From Rhodothermus marinus DSM 4252 (GTDB lineage Bacteria; Bacteroidota; Rhodothermia; Rhodothermales; Rhodothermaceae): a stretch of 64,000 bases of DNA. Numbering within the stretch: the stretch's first letter is position 1; every line of letters begins with the position of its first letter. The stretch covers positions 2,584,874-2,648,873 of the forward strand of contig NC_013501.1 of assembly GCF_000024845.1 (NCBI RefSeq), in the 5' to 3' direction. This document shows, piece by piece, positions 8,225-16,315 of the stretch. The notes under the pieces are model-generated. The model worked only from the letters and a program-made list of their open reading frames with translations, did no database searches and had not been told where the DNA came from. Position numbers and translations under genes: made by a program.

Positions 8225-10360
8225 TCAGAAAGCTGCAATCAGCACGATGTGATCGCGAAGGGCCGGGTATCGTTGCAGCAGATCGATTGTCCGGCCGTCC
8301 AGCGAACCGGGTCCCTGCGCAAAGCAGAACCGCTCAACTTCAAACCCGGCCTCGCAGACCACCTTGCTGAGCGTATACGGCGTAAACCAGAATCGGTGGT
8401 CGGAATTGATAATTTCCAGATGTTGCCGGGCAGCTTGCTGGTTCAACCATTTCAGGGCGTTCGGTACAGTGAGAATCAGACGATCTACCAGGCCCCGGTA
8501 TTTTTCATGGATCTGTTGCAGGAAAGCGACCGGATTATCGATATGCTCCAGCACCTCACCCAGTACCATGTAGTCCCAGTGCTCGGCCTTTACCTCATCC
8601 GGTACCGGGTCGGTCAGCACATTGTGCCGGTAGATCGGATACCCCAGCCGTTGCGCCACGGCAATGGCCTCTTCATCCACGTCCAGTCCGACACACCGAC
8701 GGGCCACGCGGGCCAGTTCGGCATGCAGCCAGCGTCCCTGCTGCAGCTTCTGTTCGATCAAAGGCGCATGGTCGGCACAGCCGACGTCCAGAATGGCCTG
8801 TCCCTTCACCAGATCCTTCAGCAGCTCCTGCCTGTACACCAGCGGCGCATCGGGATGTGCAATAACAAGTTGCAGTCCGTTATCAAACTTTTCACCTTTC
8901 AGATAAGCCTGCCACGTCGAAGGATCAATCCATCCATCGCGTTCATGCAGTGCTGCGCTGTCTGAAGACCGGCCACTAAGGCTAACCGATACCGGTTTAA
9001 TGGATGCAATCAAACGGTCAATTGCATCTATCTGATCTGTCTGATCGAAATGGTCTATAATCCAGTTTCGATATGCTCTGCTATCGTAATCAGGGGATTG
9101 TACAATGTTTACAAACTCCTCAACATTGCGAAACAGCCACGTTTCAGGAAATAGTTTTTCTGCTCCATGAAAATGGTGAACCACCGGCTTGATGCCACAG
9201 GCGGCGGCTTCCAGCACGTTGTACGGGCACCCTTCATGTACACTGGTGGAAATCAGAAAATTCTTATCCTCCAGCCAGGCATCGATGTCGTTCACCCATC
9301 CCTCCATGATCACATGATCCTGCAGGCCCAGTGTCTGGATCATGTGATTCCAGTAAACCTCAAAACGCCGCTCCTGGTGGACGCCGGCCACATACAGCCG
9401 ATAGCGGCTATCTTCCCGCACCAGTCGATCAAGACATTGCAGCAGCAAAGATGGATTCTTTTTGTGATTGATATATCCCACATAGGCCAGATTAAATCCC
9501 GGGCCGCGCTCTCTAAATGCAAATCGGTTAACGTCCACTCCGTTTGGAATCACCTCCTTTTCTACCCGATAGGCTATACGCGGGAAATATTGCTCAAAAA
9601 GTTGCTGCATGTGCGGTGCCACGAAGATCAGTCGATCCACAAATTCCCAGTTTACCCGCTGCGGTAAATCGGAGAAGACTTCATAGCTGTGCAGCCGGCA
9701 AACGACGGCCGCGCGTTTTTCCAGGTGCCGGCTGGCCTCTACGAGGATCTGGTCGCACCATTCGAACCACACCACATCGGCCCAGTCCAGCGCTTCCTGG
9801 ATCTTCAACAGATCCAGTCGCTGTGTGAAATGATACACGCGCACGTGGTGGCGGCGGGCCAGTCGCTCTTCGATGTCGAAGATGAACTTCGTATGTGGCC
9901 CGCATACGAACGCCACCTTGAGCACTTGCTCGCCAGGTTCGGTCGGCTCGCCCAGATAGATGCCGGGATTGGCGTTCAGCGTGGCTTCCCACTGCTTTCG
10001 GGCCGCCCGCGCCAGGTCTTTTTCGTATTTGCGTTTCTGCTCGCTGTCGGGAATGGCCTCCTGGTAGCGCAGAAACGTCTCGACCGCCAGATCGAACTGG
10101 TTGTAGCGCAGCAGTTGATCGATCAGGTTGAAAAACGCGTTTTCGTGGCCGGGGTCGGCCTGCAGTGCCCGCTCGAAGCATTCGACGGCCCGGTCCAGTT
10201 GCCCCAGTTCGGCATAGGCCAGCCCGGCATCGTTCAGCGCATAAGGATTGCTCGGATCCTCTTCCAGAACGGCTTCGAACGTCTGTAAGGCCTGCGGATA
10301 GGCCCCTTTCAGAAACAGGTCTTCTCCTTCCAGGAGTCGGGTCTTCAGATCTTCGCGCAT
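8225..10360 (-). CDS. TPR - GT4-like glycosyltransferase - SAM methyltransferase fusion
   Basis: This 711-residue protein fuses three modules. Tetratricopeptide repeats fill residues 5-120 (ALNDAGLAYAELGQLDRAVE). A GT-B glycosyltransferase spans about 150-450 (IPNGVDVNRF, NLAYVGYINHKKNPSLLL, EGCPYNVLEAAACGI). A class I methyltransferase ends it (about 515-711, ILDVGCADHAP, VLGEVLEHIDNP). Such fusions usually build or cap glycans, and TPR-bearing glycosyltransferases often modify proteins. The gene ends the cluster just before a divergent flagellar operon, so flagellin glycosylation is a reasonable guess, not shown by sequence. The central part (about 8900-9650) is clearly more AT-rich than the ends, suggesting a mosaic origin. 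Confidence 0.85.
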   Translation of the reverse strand: MREDLKTRLLEGEDLFLKGAYPQALQTFEAVLEEDPSNPYALNDAGLAYAELGQLDRAVECFERALQADPGHENAFFNLIDQLLRYNQFDLAVETFLRYQEAIPDSEQKRKYEKDLARAARKQWEATLNANPGIYLGEPTEPGEQVLKVAFVCGPHTKFIFDIEERLARRHHVRVYHFTQRLDLLKIQEALDWADVVWFEWCDQILVEASRHLEKRAAVVCRLHSYEVFSDLPQRVNWEFVDRLIFVAPHMQQLFEQYFPRIAYRVEKEVIPNGVDVNRFAFRERGPGFNLAYVGYINHKKNPSLLLQCLDRLVREDSRYRLYVAGVHQERRFEVYWNHMIQTLGLQDHVIMEGWVNDIDAWLEDKNFLISTSVHEGCPYNVLEAAACGIKPVVHHFHGAEKLFPETWLFRNVEEFVNIVQSPDYDSRAYRNWIIDHFDQTDQIDAIDRLIASIKPVSVSLSGRSSDSAALHERDGWIDPSTWQAYLKGEKFDNGLQLVIAHPDAPLVYRQELLKDLVKGQAILDVGCADHAPLIEQKLQQGRWLHAELARVARRCVGLDVDEEAIAVAQRLGYPIYRHNVLTDPVPDEVKAEHWDYMVLGEVLEHIDNPVAFLQQIHEKYRGLVDRLILTVPNALKWLNQQAARQHLEIINSDHRFWFTPYTLSKVVCEAGFEVERFCFAQGPGSLDGRTIDLLQRYPALRDHIVLIAAF

Positions 10361-10390
10361 CGCAGAGGGTGGTGATGATGAACCACGCGT

Positions 10391-11305
10391 TCACGGCGGC
10401 TTCGTATCAAATGCATTGCCACTCCCGCCACTGGCGAAGTCGGAAGCGCCCGGATGACGCGGGTCCAGGTTGAAAAAGGCCTGTAATGCGGCAAAAAGCT
10501 CGGGATGGCGATGGGCCAGCAGCTCCGGGCGCTCGAAAAAGTTTTCCACCGCCACGGCAAAAAATTCAGCCGCGTTCGTGGCGGCGTAGCGTCGGAGCAG
10601 GGAGCGCCCCTGCCGGACCTTCACCATTTCCTGTCGGATCAGCCGCCGCCAGGCCTCGGCCGAGGCCGGATCCAGCAGCGTCGGCATGCCGTCGGCGTCC
10701 AGGTCGCCAAAGTCGAACACGTGCGCCAGCTCGTGCAGCACCACGTTGCTGCCATCGTTGGGCACGGCCCAGCCTTCCTCGACGGCTTTCGCCGACAGGA
10801 TGATCGGCCCCTGGGCATGTGCCATCCCGTCGAATTCGCCCGCCTCGTCTTCGAAATAGTCCGCGTCGAACCGATCCGCATAGAACAGAATGGTGCGGCG
10901 CGCGGGCCACTCCCAGTCGGGCCGTCCGTGCAGCAACAGCGCCGCTCCGGCCGCCACGGCCAGCCGGAGTTCGTCGGTCACCTCGACGCCCACCCCCTCG
11001 AACCGCTGCTCGGCGAGGAAGAACTGCACATCGCGCTCGAAACGACGGCGCCCCGCCACATCCAGCGCCCGGTAGAAGGGCACGTGCGCCTCGAGCCATC
11101 GGCGCCAGGCTTCGGGAAAAGGACGACGGGCCAGACGCCAGCGCCGGAGCGGCTTTCGGGCCCCCACGGCCAGCACCCCCAGCGCCACCACCCCGCCCGG
11201 CCAGGCACCGACCCCGGCCCGCAATCCGACCAGCGCGGCCAGACCGCCCAGCACCAGCGCCAGCATCCCGTAAAACCAGACCGTCACCGGCCGTACAATC
11301 CGCAT
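10391..11305 (-). CDS. mtfA: MtfA-like zinc-dependent peptidase with N-terminal membrane segments
   Basis: The protein matches the MtfA family of zinc metallopeptidases (peptidase family M90). The zinc motif HELAH sits at residues 191-195 and is followed by the family's VFDFGDLDADG. Further conserved segments are ILFYADRFD and YAATNAAEFFAVAVENFFE, which carries the third, acidic zinc ligand. Length is 304 residues; E. coli MtfA is about 265. The extra length is an N-terminal pair of hydrophobic segments (about residues 8-47), so this version is probably membrane-anchored. E. coli MtfA binds the repressor Mlc; whether that applies here is unknown. It is divergent from the flagellar operon. Confidence 0.9.
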   Translation of the reverse strand: MRIVRPVTVWFYGMLALVLGGLAALVGLRAGVGAWPGGVVALGVLAVGARKPLRRWRLARRPFPEAWRRWLEAHVPFYRALDVAGRRRFERDVQFFLAEQRFEGVGVEVTDELRLAVAAGAALLLHGRPDWEWPARRTILFYADRFDADYFEDEAGEFDGMAHAQGPIILSAKAVEEGWAVPNDGSNVVLHELAHVFDFGDLDADGMPTLLDPASAEAWRRLIRQEMVKVRQGRSLLRRYAATNAAEFFAVAVENFFERPELLAHRHPELFAALQAFFNLDPRHPGASDFASGGSGNAFDTKPP

Positions 11306-11420
11306 AGTATCGCCCGTCTGGTAGCAAACTCAAGGAAAAGTTGCCCGTCTCGCTGGAAAATTATGCCTTTTCCGGACGAATCACGCCCGGCAAATCCGCG
11401 CGTTTCCGCACCTGCAACAC

Positions 11421-11435
11421 TGGCAATGCTTTTGC
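11421..11435 (+). promoter_or_regulatory. Sigma-54-like -24/-12 promoter before flgF
   Basis: TGGCA, six bases, then TTGC gives the strict GG-N10-GC spacing of sigma-54 promoters. It lies 42 bases before the flgF ATG, leaving about 30 bases of leader. Sigma-54 control of flagellar genes is known in other bacteria. Whether this genome has rpoN cannot be seen here. Confidence 0.5.
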
Positions 11436-11476
11436 CGGAGGCCTCCTCGGGTTCATTCAGCCATCCTGCCCTGCCC

Positions 11477-12205
11477 ATGCTGTTACGCCTGCAGAATGCC
11501 GCGGCGTCGATGACCGAGGCGATCCGCCAGCAGGAACGTCTCGCCAACAACCTGGCCAACGTCAACACGGCCGGCTATAAACAGGAGCGCTTCTTCGTGG
11601 AGGCGCTCAACGAACGGCTCGACGCCGAACGCTCGCCGAGAAGCGACCGGCGCCTCACGCAGTGGAACGACCTGACCCAGGGGGCGCTCGAGCACACGGG
11701 CAGCCCGCTGGACGTGGCCATCGAAGGCGACGGTTTCTTCGTGGTCACCGATGCGGCGACCGGGGCCACCTTCTACACGCGCGCCGGCCAGTTTCGACTG
11801 GACGGGGAAGGTTACCTGCGCACGATCGACGGCCTGCTTGTGGAAGGCGAAGACGGTCCGATCCAGCTCCTGCCCCACGAGCGCAACCGCACGCTTTCGA
11901 TCAGTCAGGACGGCGTGCTGCGCGCCGACGAACGCGAGGTCGCCCGCCTGCGCATCGTGCGCTTCGCCCGCCCCGAAGCGCTGCAGCGCGTCGAAGGCGC
12001 CCGCTTTGCCGCCACCGACCAGGAGCCCCTTCCGGTCGAAACACCCCACCTGCGTCCCGGCTTCCTGGAAAGCAGCAACGTAAATCCGGTGCTCGCCATG
12101 ACCGAGATGATCGAGCACTTTCACCGCTTCGAGACGCAGCAGAAGGTCATCCAGACCACCGATCAGCTGCTCGGACAGATTACCCGGGATCTCGGAAAGT
12201 TCTAA
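11477..12205 (+). CDS. flgF: Flagellar proximal-rod protein FlgF (FlgF/FlgG family)
   Basis: This 242-residue rod protein belongs to the FlgE/F/G family. The N-terminal rod signature is present (RQQERLANNLANVNTAGYKQ, residues 14-33). The core motif ALEHTGSPLDVAIEGDGFFV follows, and the C-terminal heptad segment ends NPVLAMTEMIEHFHRFETQQ. Two FlgF/G genes in a row with this one first, and its shorter length, argue for FlgF. FlgG is the next gene. The ATG at 11477 starts the conserved helix; upstream open frame is shared with the opposite gene and is not expected to be coding. It starts a tight flagellar operon. Confidence 0.9.
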   Translation: MLLRLQNAAASMTEAIRQQERLANNLANVNTAGYKQERFFVEALNERLDAERSPRSDRRLTQWNDLTQGALEHTGSPLDVAIEGDGFFVVTDAATGATFYTRAGQFRLDGEGYLRTIDGLLVEGEDGPIQLLPHERNRTLSISQDGVLRADEREVARLRIVRFARPEALQRVEGARFAATDQEPLPVETPHLRPGFLESSNVNPVLAMTEMIEHFHRFETQQKVIQTTDQLLGQITRDLGKF

Positions 12206-12223
12206 ACCATCCGTCGTGCACTT

Positions 12224-13012
12224 ATGCTTCGGGCCCTCCGCACCGCCGCGCTGGGCATGAACGCCCAGCAGACCAACGTCGATAACATCGCCCACAACCT
12301 GGCCAACGCCAACACGACGGGCTTCAAAAACGCCCGCGTGGTCTTTCAGGACCTGCTCTACCAGACCGTCCAGACGCCCGGCCAGGAAGAAGCCGAGGGG
12401 CTCACGCCACCGGCCTCGCTGCAACTGGGCAGCGGTGTGGCCGTCGTGGCCACCGTGCGCCAGTTCACGCAGGGCAGCCTGGTGGAAACCGGCAACGCGC
12501 TGGACCTGGCCATCAACGGCGACGGCTTCTTCCAGATTCGGCGGCCAGACGGCACCATCGTTTACACGCGCGACGGCACCTTCACGCTGAACGCCGACGG
12601 CACATTCGTCACGCAGACCGGCCTTCCGCTCGAGCCCGAGCTGAGCGTGCCCCCCGATACCATCGAGATTCACATCAGCCAGGATGGCGTCGTGTCGGTC
12701 CGGCTGCAGGGCGAGACGGAAAGCGTGGAGATCGGCCGGCTCGAGCTGGCCCGCTTCCCGAACCCGGCCGGCCTGCGGGCCATCGGTGGCAACCTCTACG
12801 AGCAGACCGAAGCCAGCGGCTTTCCGATCCTGGGGGCACCCGGTGAGGAGGGCTTCGGCACGGTCAAGCAGGGCTTTCTGGAAGCGGCCAACGTGGACGT
12901 CGTGCAGGAGATGGTCAACCTGATCACGGCCCAGCGGGCCTACGAGATCAACTCGAAGATGGTCACCACCACAGAAGAAATGCTTCAGACGGCCAGCCAG
13001 ATGAAACGCTGA
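12224..13012 (+). CDS. flgG: Flagellar distal-rod protein FlgG
   Basis: The 262-residue length is that of FlgG, which forms the distal rod of the flagellar basal body. The N-terminus reads MLRALRTAALGMNAQQTNVD and continues with NIAHNLANANTTGFK. The central motif is ETGNALDLAINGDGFFQI, and the C-terminus has QEMVNLITAQRAYEINSKMV, the classic FlgG ending. The stop overlaps the flgA start (TGATG), pointing to translational coupling. Confidence 0.97.
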   Translation: MLRALRTAALGMNAQQTNVDNIAHNLANANTTGFKNARVVFQDLLYQTVQTPGQEEAEGLTPPASLQLGSGVAVVATVRQFTQGSLVETGNALDLAINGDGFFQIRRPDGTIVYTRDGTFTLNADGTFVTQTGLPLEPELSVPPDTIEIHISQDGVVSVRLQGETESVEIGRLELARFPNPAGLRAIGGNLYEQTEASGFPILGAPGEEGFGTVKQGFLEAANVDVVQEMVNLITAQRAYEINSKMVTTTEEMLQTASQMKR

Positions 13013-13725
13013 TGATGCGGCTGCTGTGGATCATCGGACTGTTACAGGTGCTCGGCCTGCGTCCGGCCGCCGAGCCGGTGGACGTGCGGCTCCGGCATGC
13101 GATCGATTCGCTGCTGGCCGCGGCGTTTCCCGCGCTGGTCGGCCACCTGGAGCCGCGCCTGGTGCGCTATCAGGCCGCCGAGTCCGATCGGATTCAGTTG
13201 CGTCTGCCGCCGGCTGTCGATGATCCCACCGGCTCCCTGCAGGTCGAGATCTGGGCACCCGACGCGCGCGGCGCATGGCGCAAGGCGGGCTGGGCGCTGT
13301 TCTACGTGGCCCGGTACGACTCGGTCATCGTCGCCCGCCAGGCGCTCCGCCGCGACGAACCGGTCGATCCGAGCGCCCTGGAGGTCGTCTGGCAGGAAAC
13401 CACCCGGCTCCGGACACCTCCGCTGACCCCGACCCGGCTTCGCCAGCTCCAGCGGCAGGGCCCCCTGCTGGCCGTGCGCTCCGTGACGGCCGGACAGGTC
13501 CTACGCGCCGACGATCTGCGTCCGCCCTATGCCGTCCAGACCGGCGAAACCGTCTGGATGCGCTATCGCCGGGGCGGCATTCTGCTGCGCCTGCGCTGCC
13601 AGGCACGCGCGGCTGGCTTCGTGGGCGACGAGATCGAACTGTATGCCCCCCAGACCCGGGCCACTTATCGGGGCCGTATCGTGGCGCCCGGTCTGGTCGA
13701 ATGGATTGCCACCCTCCAACCATGA
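13012..13725 (+). CDS. flgA: Flagellar P-ring assembly chaperone FlgA
   Basis: FlgA is a periplasmic protein that helps FlgI assemble into the P ring. This 237-residue protein starts with a signal peptide (residues 1-20, ending near AAEP). The C-terminal half is an SAF domain, visible in the segments ALRRDEPVDPSALEV and LLAVRSVTAGQVLRADDLRP, then TGETVWMRYRRGGILLRLRC. Its place between flgG and flgH/flgI matches the job. Overlap with flgG by one base indicates coupling. The N-terminal half is poorly conserved, as usual. Confidence 0.88.
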   Translation: MMRLLWIIGLLQVLGLRPAAEPVDVRLRHAIDSLLAAAFPALVGHLEPRLVRYQAAESDRIQLRLPPAVDDPTGSLQVEIWAPDARGAWRKAGWALFYVARYDSVIVARQALRRDEPVDPSALEVVWQETTRLRTPPLTPTRLRQLQRQGPLLAVRSVTAGQVLRADDLRPPYAVQTGETVWMRYRRGGILLRLRCQARAAGFVGDEIELYAPQTRATYRGRIVAPGLVEWIATLQP

Positions 13726-13738
13726 GCTGCACTGACCC

Positions 13739-14320
13739 ATGCGCGCCCTTTTGCTTGCACTGAGCTTCCTGCTGCCCGGCCTTTCGGCCGTGGCCCAGTC
13801 GTCCCTGTACGCCGACTTCCGCGCGGTGCGTCCGGGCGACGTCATCACGATCATCCTGGCCGAGCGCACCGCCGCTCAGCGCGAAAGCAACTTCGAACAC
13901 CTGGCCAATGCCAAAATCGGCGGCGCCGGAGCCGTCAGCGGCACGCTGGGCGGCAAGTTCAGCGCCGACGCCACGTTTTCGCGCGAGAGCAAGGCCAACA
14001 ACGAAACGCTCCAGCGCGACCTGCTCGAAGGCACCGTCACGGCGCTCGTCGTGGGCATCGACTCCACCACGGGCAACCTGCTCATCCGGGGCGAACGCAA
14101 ACTCAACATCAACGGCGTCACGCACCTGATGCGCATTTCCGGTACGGTGCGACCCTACGACGTGCGCTACGACAACACGGTGTTTTCCTACCAGATTGCC
14201 AACGCGCACATCGAGTACCGGCAGAGCGGCCTGCCGCGCAAGTTCTTCCGTCCGGGCTTCCTGACGCGTCTGGGCGCCCTGGCGCTGATCGGTGCCGCCA
14301 TTGCCCTCGGGGTTCAGTAA
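13739..14320 (+). CDS. flgH: Flagellar L-ring protein FlgH, without a lipoprotein Cys
   Basis: FlgH forms the outer-membrane L ring around the flagellar rod. The family pattern is clear: SLYADFRAVRPGDVITIILA near the N-terminus and LLIRGERKLNINGVTHLMRI, then SGTVRPYDVRYDNTVFSYQIA, in the second half. At 193 residues it is a little short. A cleavable signal peptide ends near AVAQS (residue 20), but no Cys follows, so it is not a lipoprotein, unlike most FlgH. The last 20 residues (LTRLGALALIGAAIALGVQ) form a hydrophobic tail that is unusual and could replace the lipid anchor. Confidence 0.9.
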   Translation: MRALLLALSFLLPGLSAVAQSSLYADFRAVRPGDVITIILAERTAAQRESNFEHLANAKIGGAGAVSGTLGGKFSADATFSRESKANNETLQRDLLEGTVTALVVGIDSTTGNLLIRGERKLNINGVTHLMRISGTVRPYDVRYDNTVFSYQIANAHIEYRQSGLPRKFFRPGFLTRLGALALIGAAIALGVQ

Positions 14321-14336
14321 ACGAGCGCGAAGTGCC

Positions 14337-15446
14337 ATGCGTCGGCTGATTTTGCTCGGACTGTTGCTGCTGCCGCTCCTGCCCGCCCGGGGTCAGGACG
14401 CCGGACAGGCACGCCTGAAGGATCTAATCACGGTGGAAGGCGCCGCGCCGATCCAGCTCATCGGCTACGGGCTGGTGGTGGGACTGGACCGCACGGGCGA
14501 CCGGGCCCGCGGCCAGCGCGGCTCGCCCTACACGGTGCAGAGCATCGCCAACATGCTGCGCCGCTTCGGGATCACCGTCGATCCCAACCTGCTGCAGGCC
14601 CGAAACGCCGCGGCCGTCATGGTGACGGCCACGCTGGATCCGTTCGCGGCGCCGGGCACGCGCCTGGACGTGACCGTCTCGGCGCTGGGCGACGCCCGCT
14701 CGCTCTCCGGCGGCGTCCTGCTCCAGACCCCCCTGCAGGACCCCACCACCGGACAGGTGTACGCCATCGCGCAGGGGCCGGTCTCGACCGGCGCCGTGCT
14801 CGCCTCCAGTTTCGGTTCTTCGGTCCAGATCAACCACACGAACACGGGCCGCGTGCCCGGCGGCGCCGTGGTGACGGCCGCCCCGCCGGTCACGCTCGGC
14901 GGGCCGCAACTGGGTCTGGTGCTCAAACGGCCCGACTTCGTAAACGCCACGCGCATCGCCGAAGCCATCAACGGCCGCTACCCGAACGCGGCCGAAGTGG
15001 TCCATGCCGGACTGGTGCGCGTCAACCTCCCCAACGGTGTCGACAACCCCGCGCAACTGCTGGCCGAACTGGAGCCGCTGACGATCGACGTGGACATCCC
15101 GGCGCGTGTCGTCATCAACGAACGCACGGGCACCATCGTGGCCGGCGGCAACGTGCGCATCAGCGAAGTGATGATCACCTACGGCAGCCTGGTCATTTCC
15201 ACCCAGGCCGAACCGTTCGTGGCCCAGCCGGCACCCTTCAGTCAGGGCGAAACAGTCACCGGGGCGCGCGCCACCATCGACGTGCAGGAAGAAGTGGCCC
15301 GCTCGGTGGTGCTGGGCCCCAATGCCGACGTCGCCCAGCTGGCCGCCGCCCTCAACGAGCTGGGCCTGACCGCCCGCGACATCATCGCCATCTTTCAGGC
15401 CATCGAACGCGCCGGTGCCCTCCAGGGTGAACTGGTCATTCTGTAA
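14337..15446 (+). CDS. flgI: Flagellar P-ring protein FlgI
   Basis: This 369-residue protein forms the periplasmic P ring. It has a signal peptide (residues 1-20, ending ARGQD). Family motifs include IQLIGYGLVVGLDRTGD, NMLRRFGITVDPN, RNAAAVMVTATLDPFAAPGT, IAQGPVSTGAV, and the C-terminal RVVINERTGTIVAGGNVRIS and LAAALNELGLTARDIIAIFQ. The ATG at 14337 is chosen because it starts the signal peptide; an earlier in-frame ATG overlaps flgH. FlgA, its chaperone, is encoded two genes upstream. Confidence 0.96.
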   Translation: MRRLILLGLLLLPLLPARGQDAGQARLKDLITVEGAAPIQLIGYGLVVGLDRTGDRARGQRGSPYTVQSIANMLRRFGITVDPNLLQARNAAAVMVTATLDPFAAPGTRLDVTVSALGDARSLSGGVLLQTPLQDPTTGQVYAIAQGPVSTGAVLASSFGSSVQINHTNTGRVPGGAVVTAAPPVTLGGPQLGLVLKRPDFVNATRIAEAINGRYPNAAEVVHAGLVRVNLPNGVDNPAQLLAELEPLTIDVDIPARVVINERTGTIVAGGNVRISEVMITYGSLVISTQAEPFVAQPAPFSQGETVTGARATIDVQEEVARSVVLGPNADVAQLAAALNELGLTARDIIAIFQAIERAGALQGELVIL

Positions 15447-15449
15447 GCC

Positions 15450-15791
15450 ATGATCAAGGAAATTCAACCATCCCCGGGACCCACCGGCAGCGCCGCCCTG
15501 CTGGGCGTGCGCCGGCCGCACACGCCCGAAGAGGCCGCGCGCCAGTTCGAAGAGATCCTGCTGCGCCAGTTTGTGCAGGCGATGACGCGCGACCTCTTTC
15601 GCGAGTCGCTCACCGGCGACGAAGCCCCCGGCTGGCTGGGTTCCTATCGCGACACGCAGCGCGACGTGCTGACCGACGTGCTGGCCCGCCACCTGGCCGA
15701 GCAGGGCCGACTGGGCATCGCCGAACTGCTCCTGCGCCAGTGGCGCCAGGCCGGACATCTTTCCGCGAACGAATCGGAGACGAACCCATGA
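15450..15791 (+). CDS. Flagellar rod-binding protein, FlgJ N-terminal domain only
   Basis: This 113-residue protein matches the rod-binding domain of FlgJ (AARQFEEILLRQFVQAMTRD, with a C-terminal helix rich in Leu and Arg). The muramidase domain found in enterobacterial FlgJ is missing, so peptidoglycan must be opened by another enzyme. Single-domain versions are common outside the gammaproteobacteria. The stop overlaps the next start by ATGA. Position directly after flgI supports the call. Confidence 0.82.
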   Translation: MIKEIQPSPGPTGSAALLGVRRPHTPEEAARQFEEILLRQFVQAMTRDLFRESLTGDEAPGWLGSYRDTQRDVLTDVLARHLAEQGRLGIAELLLRQWRQAGHLSANESETNP

Positions 15792-16312
15792 GCGTCCCGT
15801 CCAACATCCTGCAGCAGTTTATCGAAGCGATCGAAGAAGAATTGAACCTGCTGGGCCAACTTGAGCAGAGCTTCGAAGCCCAGCTCGAAGCCCTGCGGCG
15901 CCACGATCACGAAGCGCTGGAGCAGGCCGCCATGCAGACCAGCGAACTGGTCACCCGACTCGAACGCCTTCAGCAGAAACGCGCCGGCAAGGGACGCCTG
16001 CTGCGCCGCATGTTGAAGCTGGAGCTGACGGCCTCGACCGAGCAACTGCTGGCCGCCCTCGAAGCCCGCTCGGAAACGCAGGCGGCCGCTCATACGCTTC
16101 GGGGATTGCAGCAGCGGCTTCAGCAGCAGCTCCAGCAGACGCGCCAGCGCTGCGAATCGCTTGAGTTTTCACTGAAATATGCGATACAAATAGGACAGGA
16201 GCTGCTGGAGCTGTTGCAGGCGTTGGACCAGCCCGCCAGCCGCGTGTACACCCCCACCGGACAGACCCGACAGGCCAGCCCGCAACGATCCGTCGTCAAC
16301 CGCCTGGGGTAA
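15788..16312 (+). CDS. flgN: FlgN-like flagellar chaperone
   Basis: This 174-residue protein is almost fully helical, with heptad-like Leu/Gln/Glu patterns (residues 10-145), as in FlgN, the secretion chaperone of FlgK and FlgL. flgK and flgL follow directly, which is the main support. The N-terminus (FIEAIEEELNLLGQLEQSFE) fits the FlgN family. The start at 15788 overlaps the flgJ-like stop (ATGA). The tail (about residue 150 on) is polar and poorly conserved. Sequence identity in this family is low, so the name rests on context. Confidence 0.75.
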   Translation: MSVPSNILQQFIEAIEEELNLLGQLEQSFEAQLEALRRHDHEALEQAAMQTSELVTRLERLQQKRAGKGRLLRRMLKLELTASTEQLLAALEARSETQAAAHTLRGLQQRLQQQLQQTRQRCESLEFSLKYAIQIGQELLELLQALDQPASRVYTPTGQTRQASPQRSVVNRLG

Positions 16313-16315
16313 GCG

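Noticed and set aside
10505-11476. Upstream extension of the flgF reading frame
   Set aside because: It overlaps the divergent MtfA-like gene and reads as low-complexity Pro/Arg/Gln; the conserved FlgF start is at 11477.
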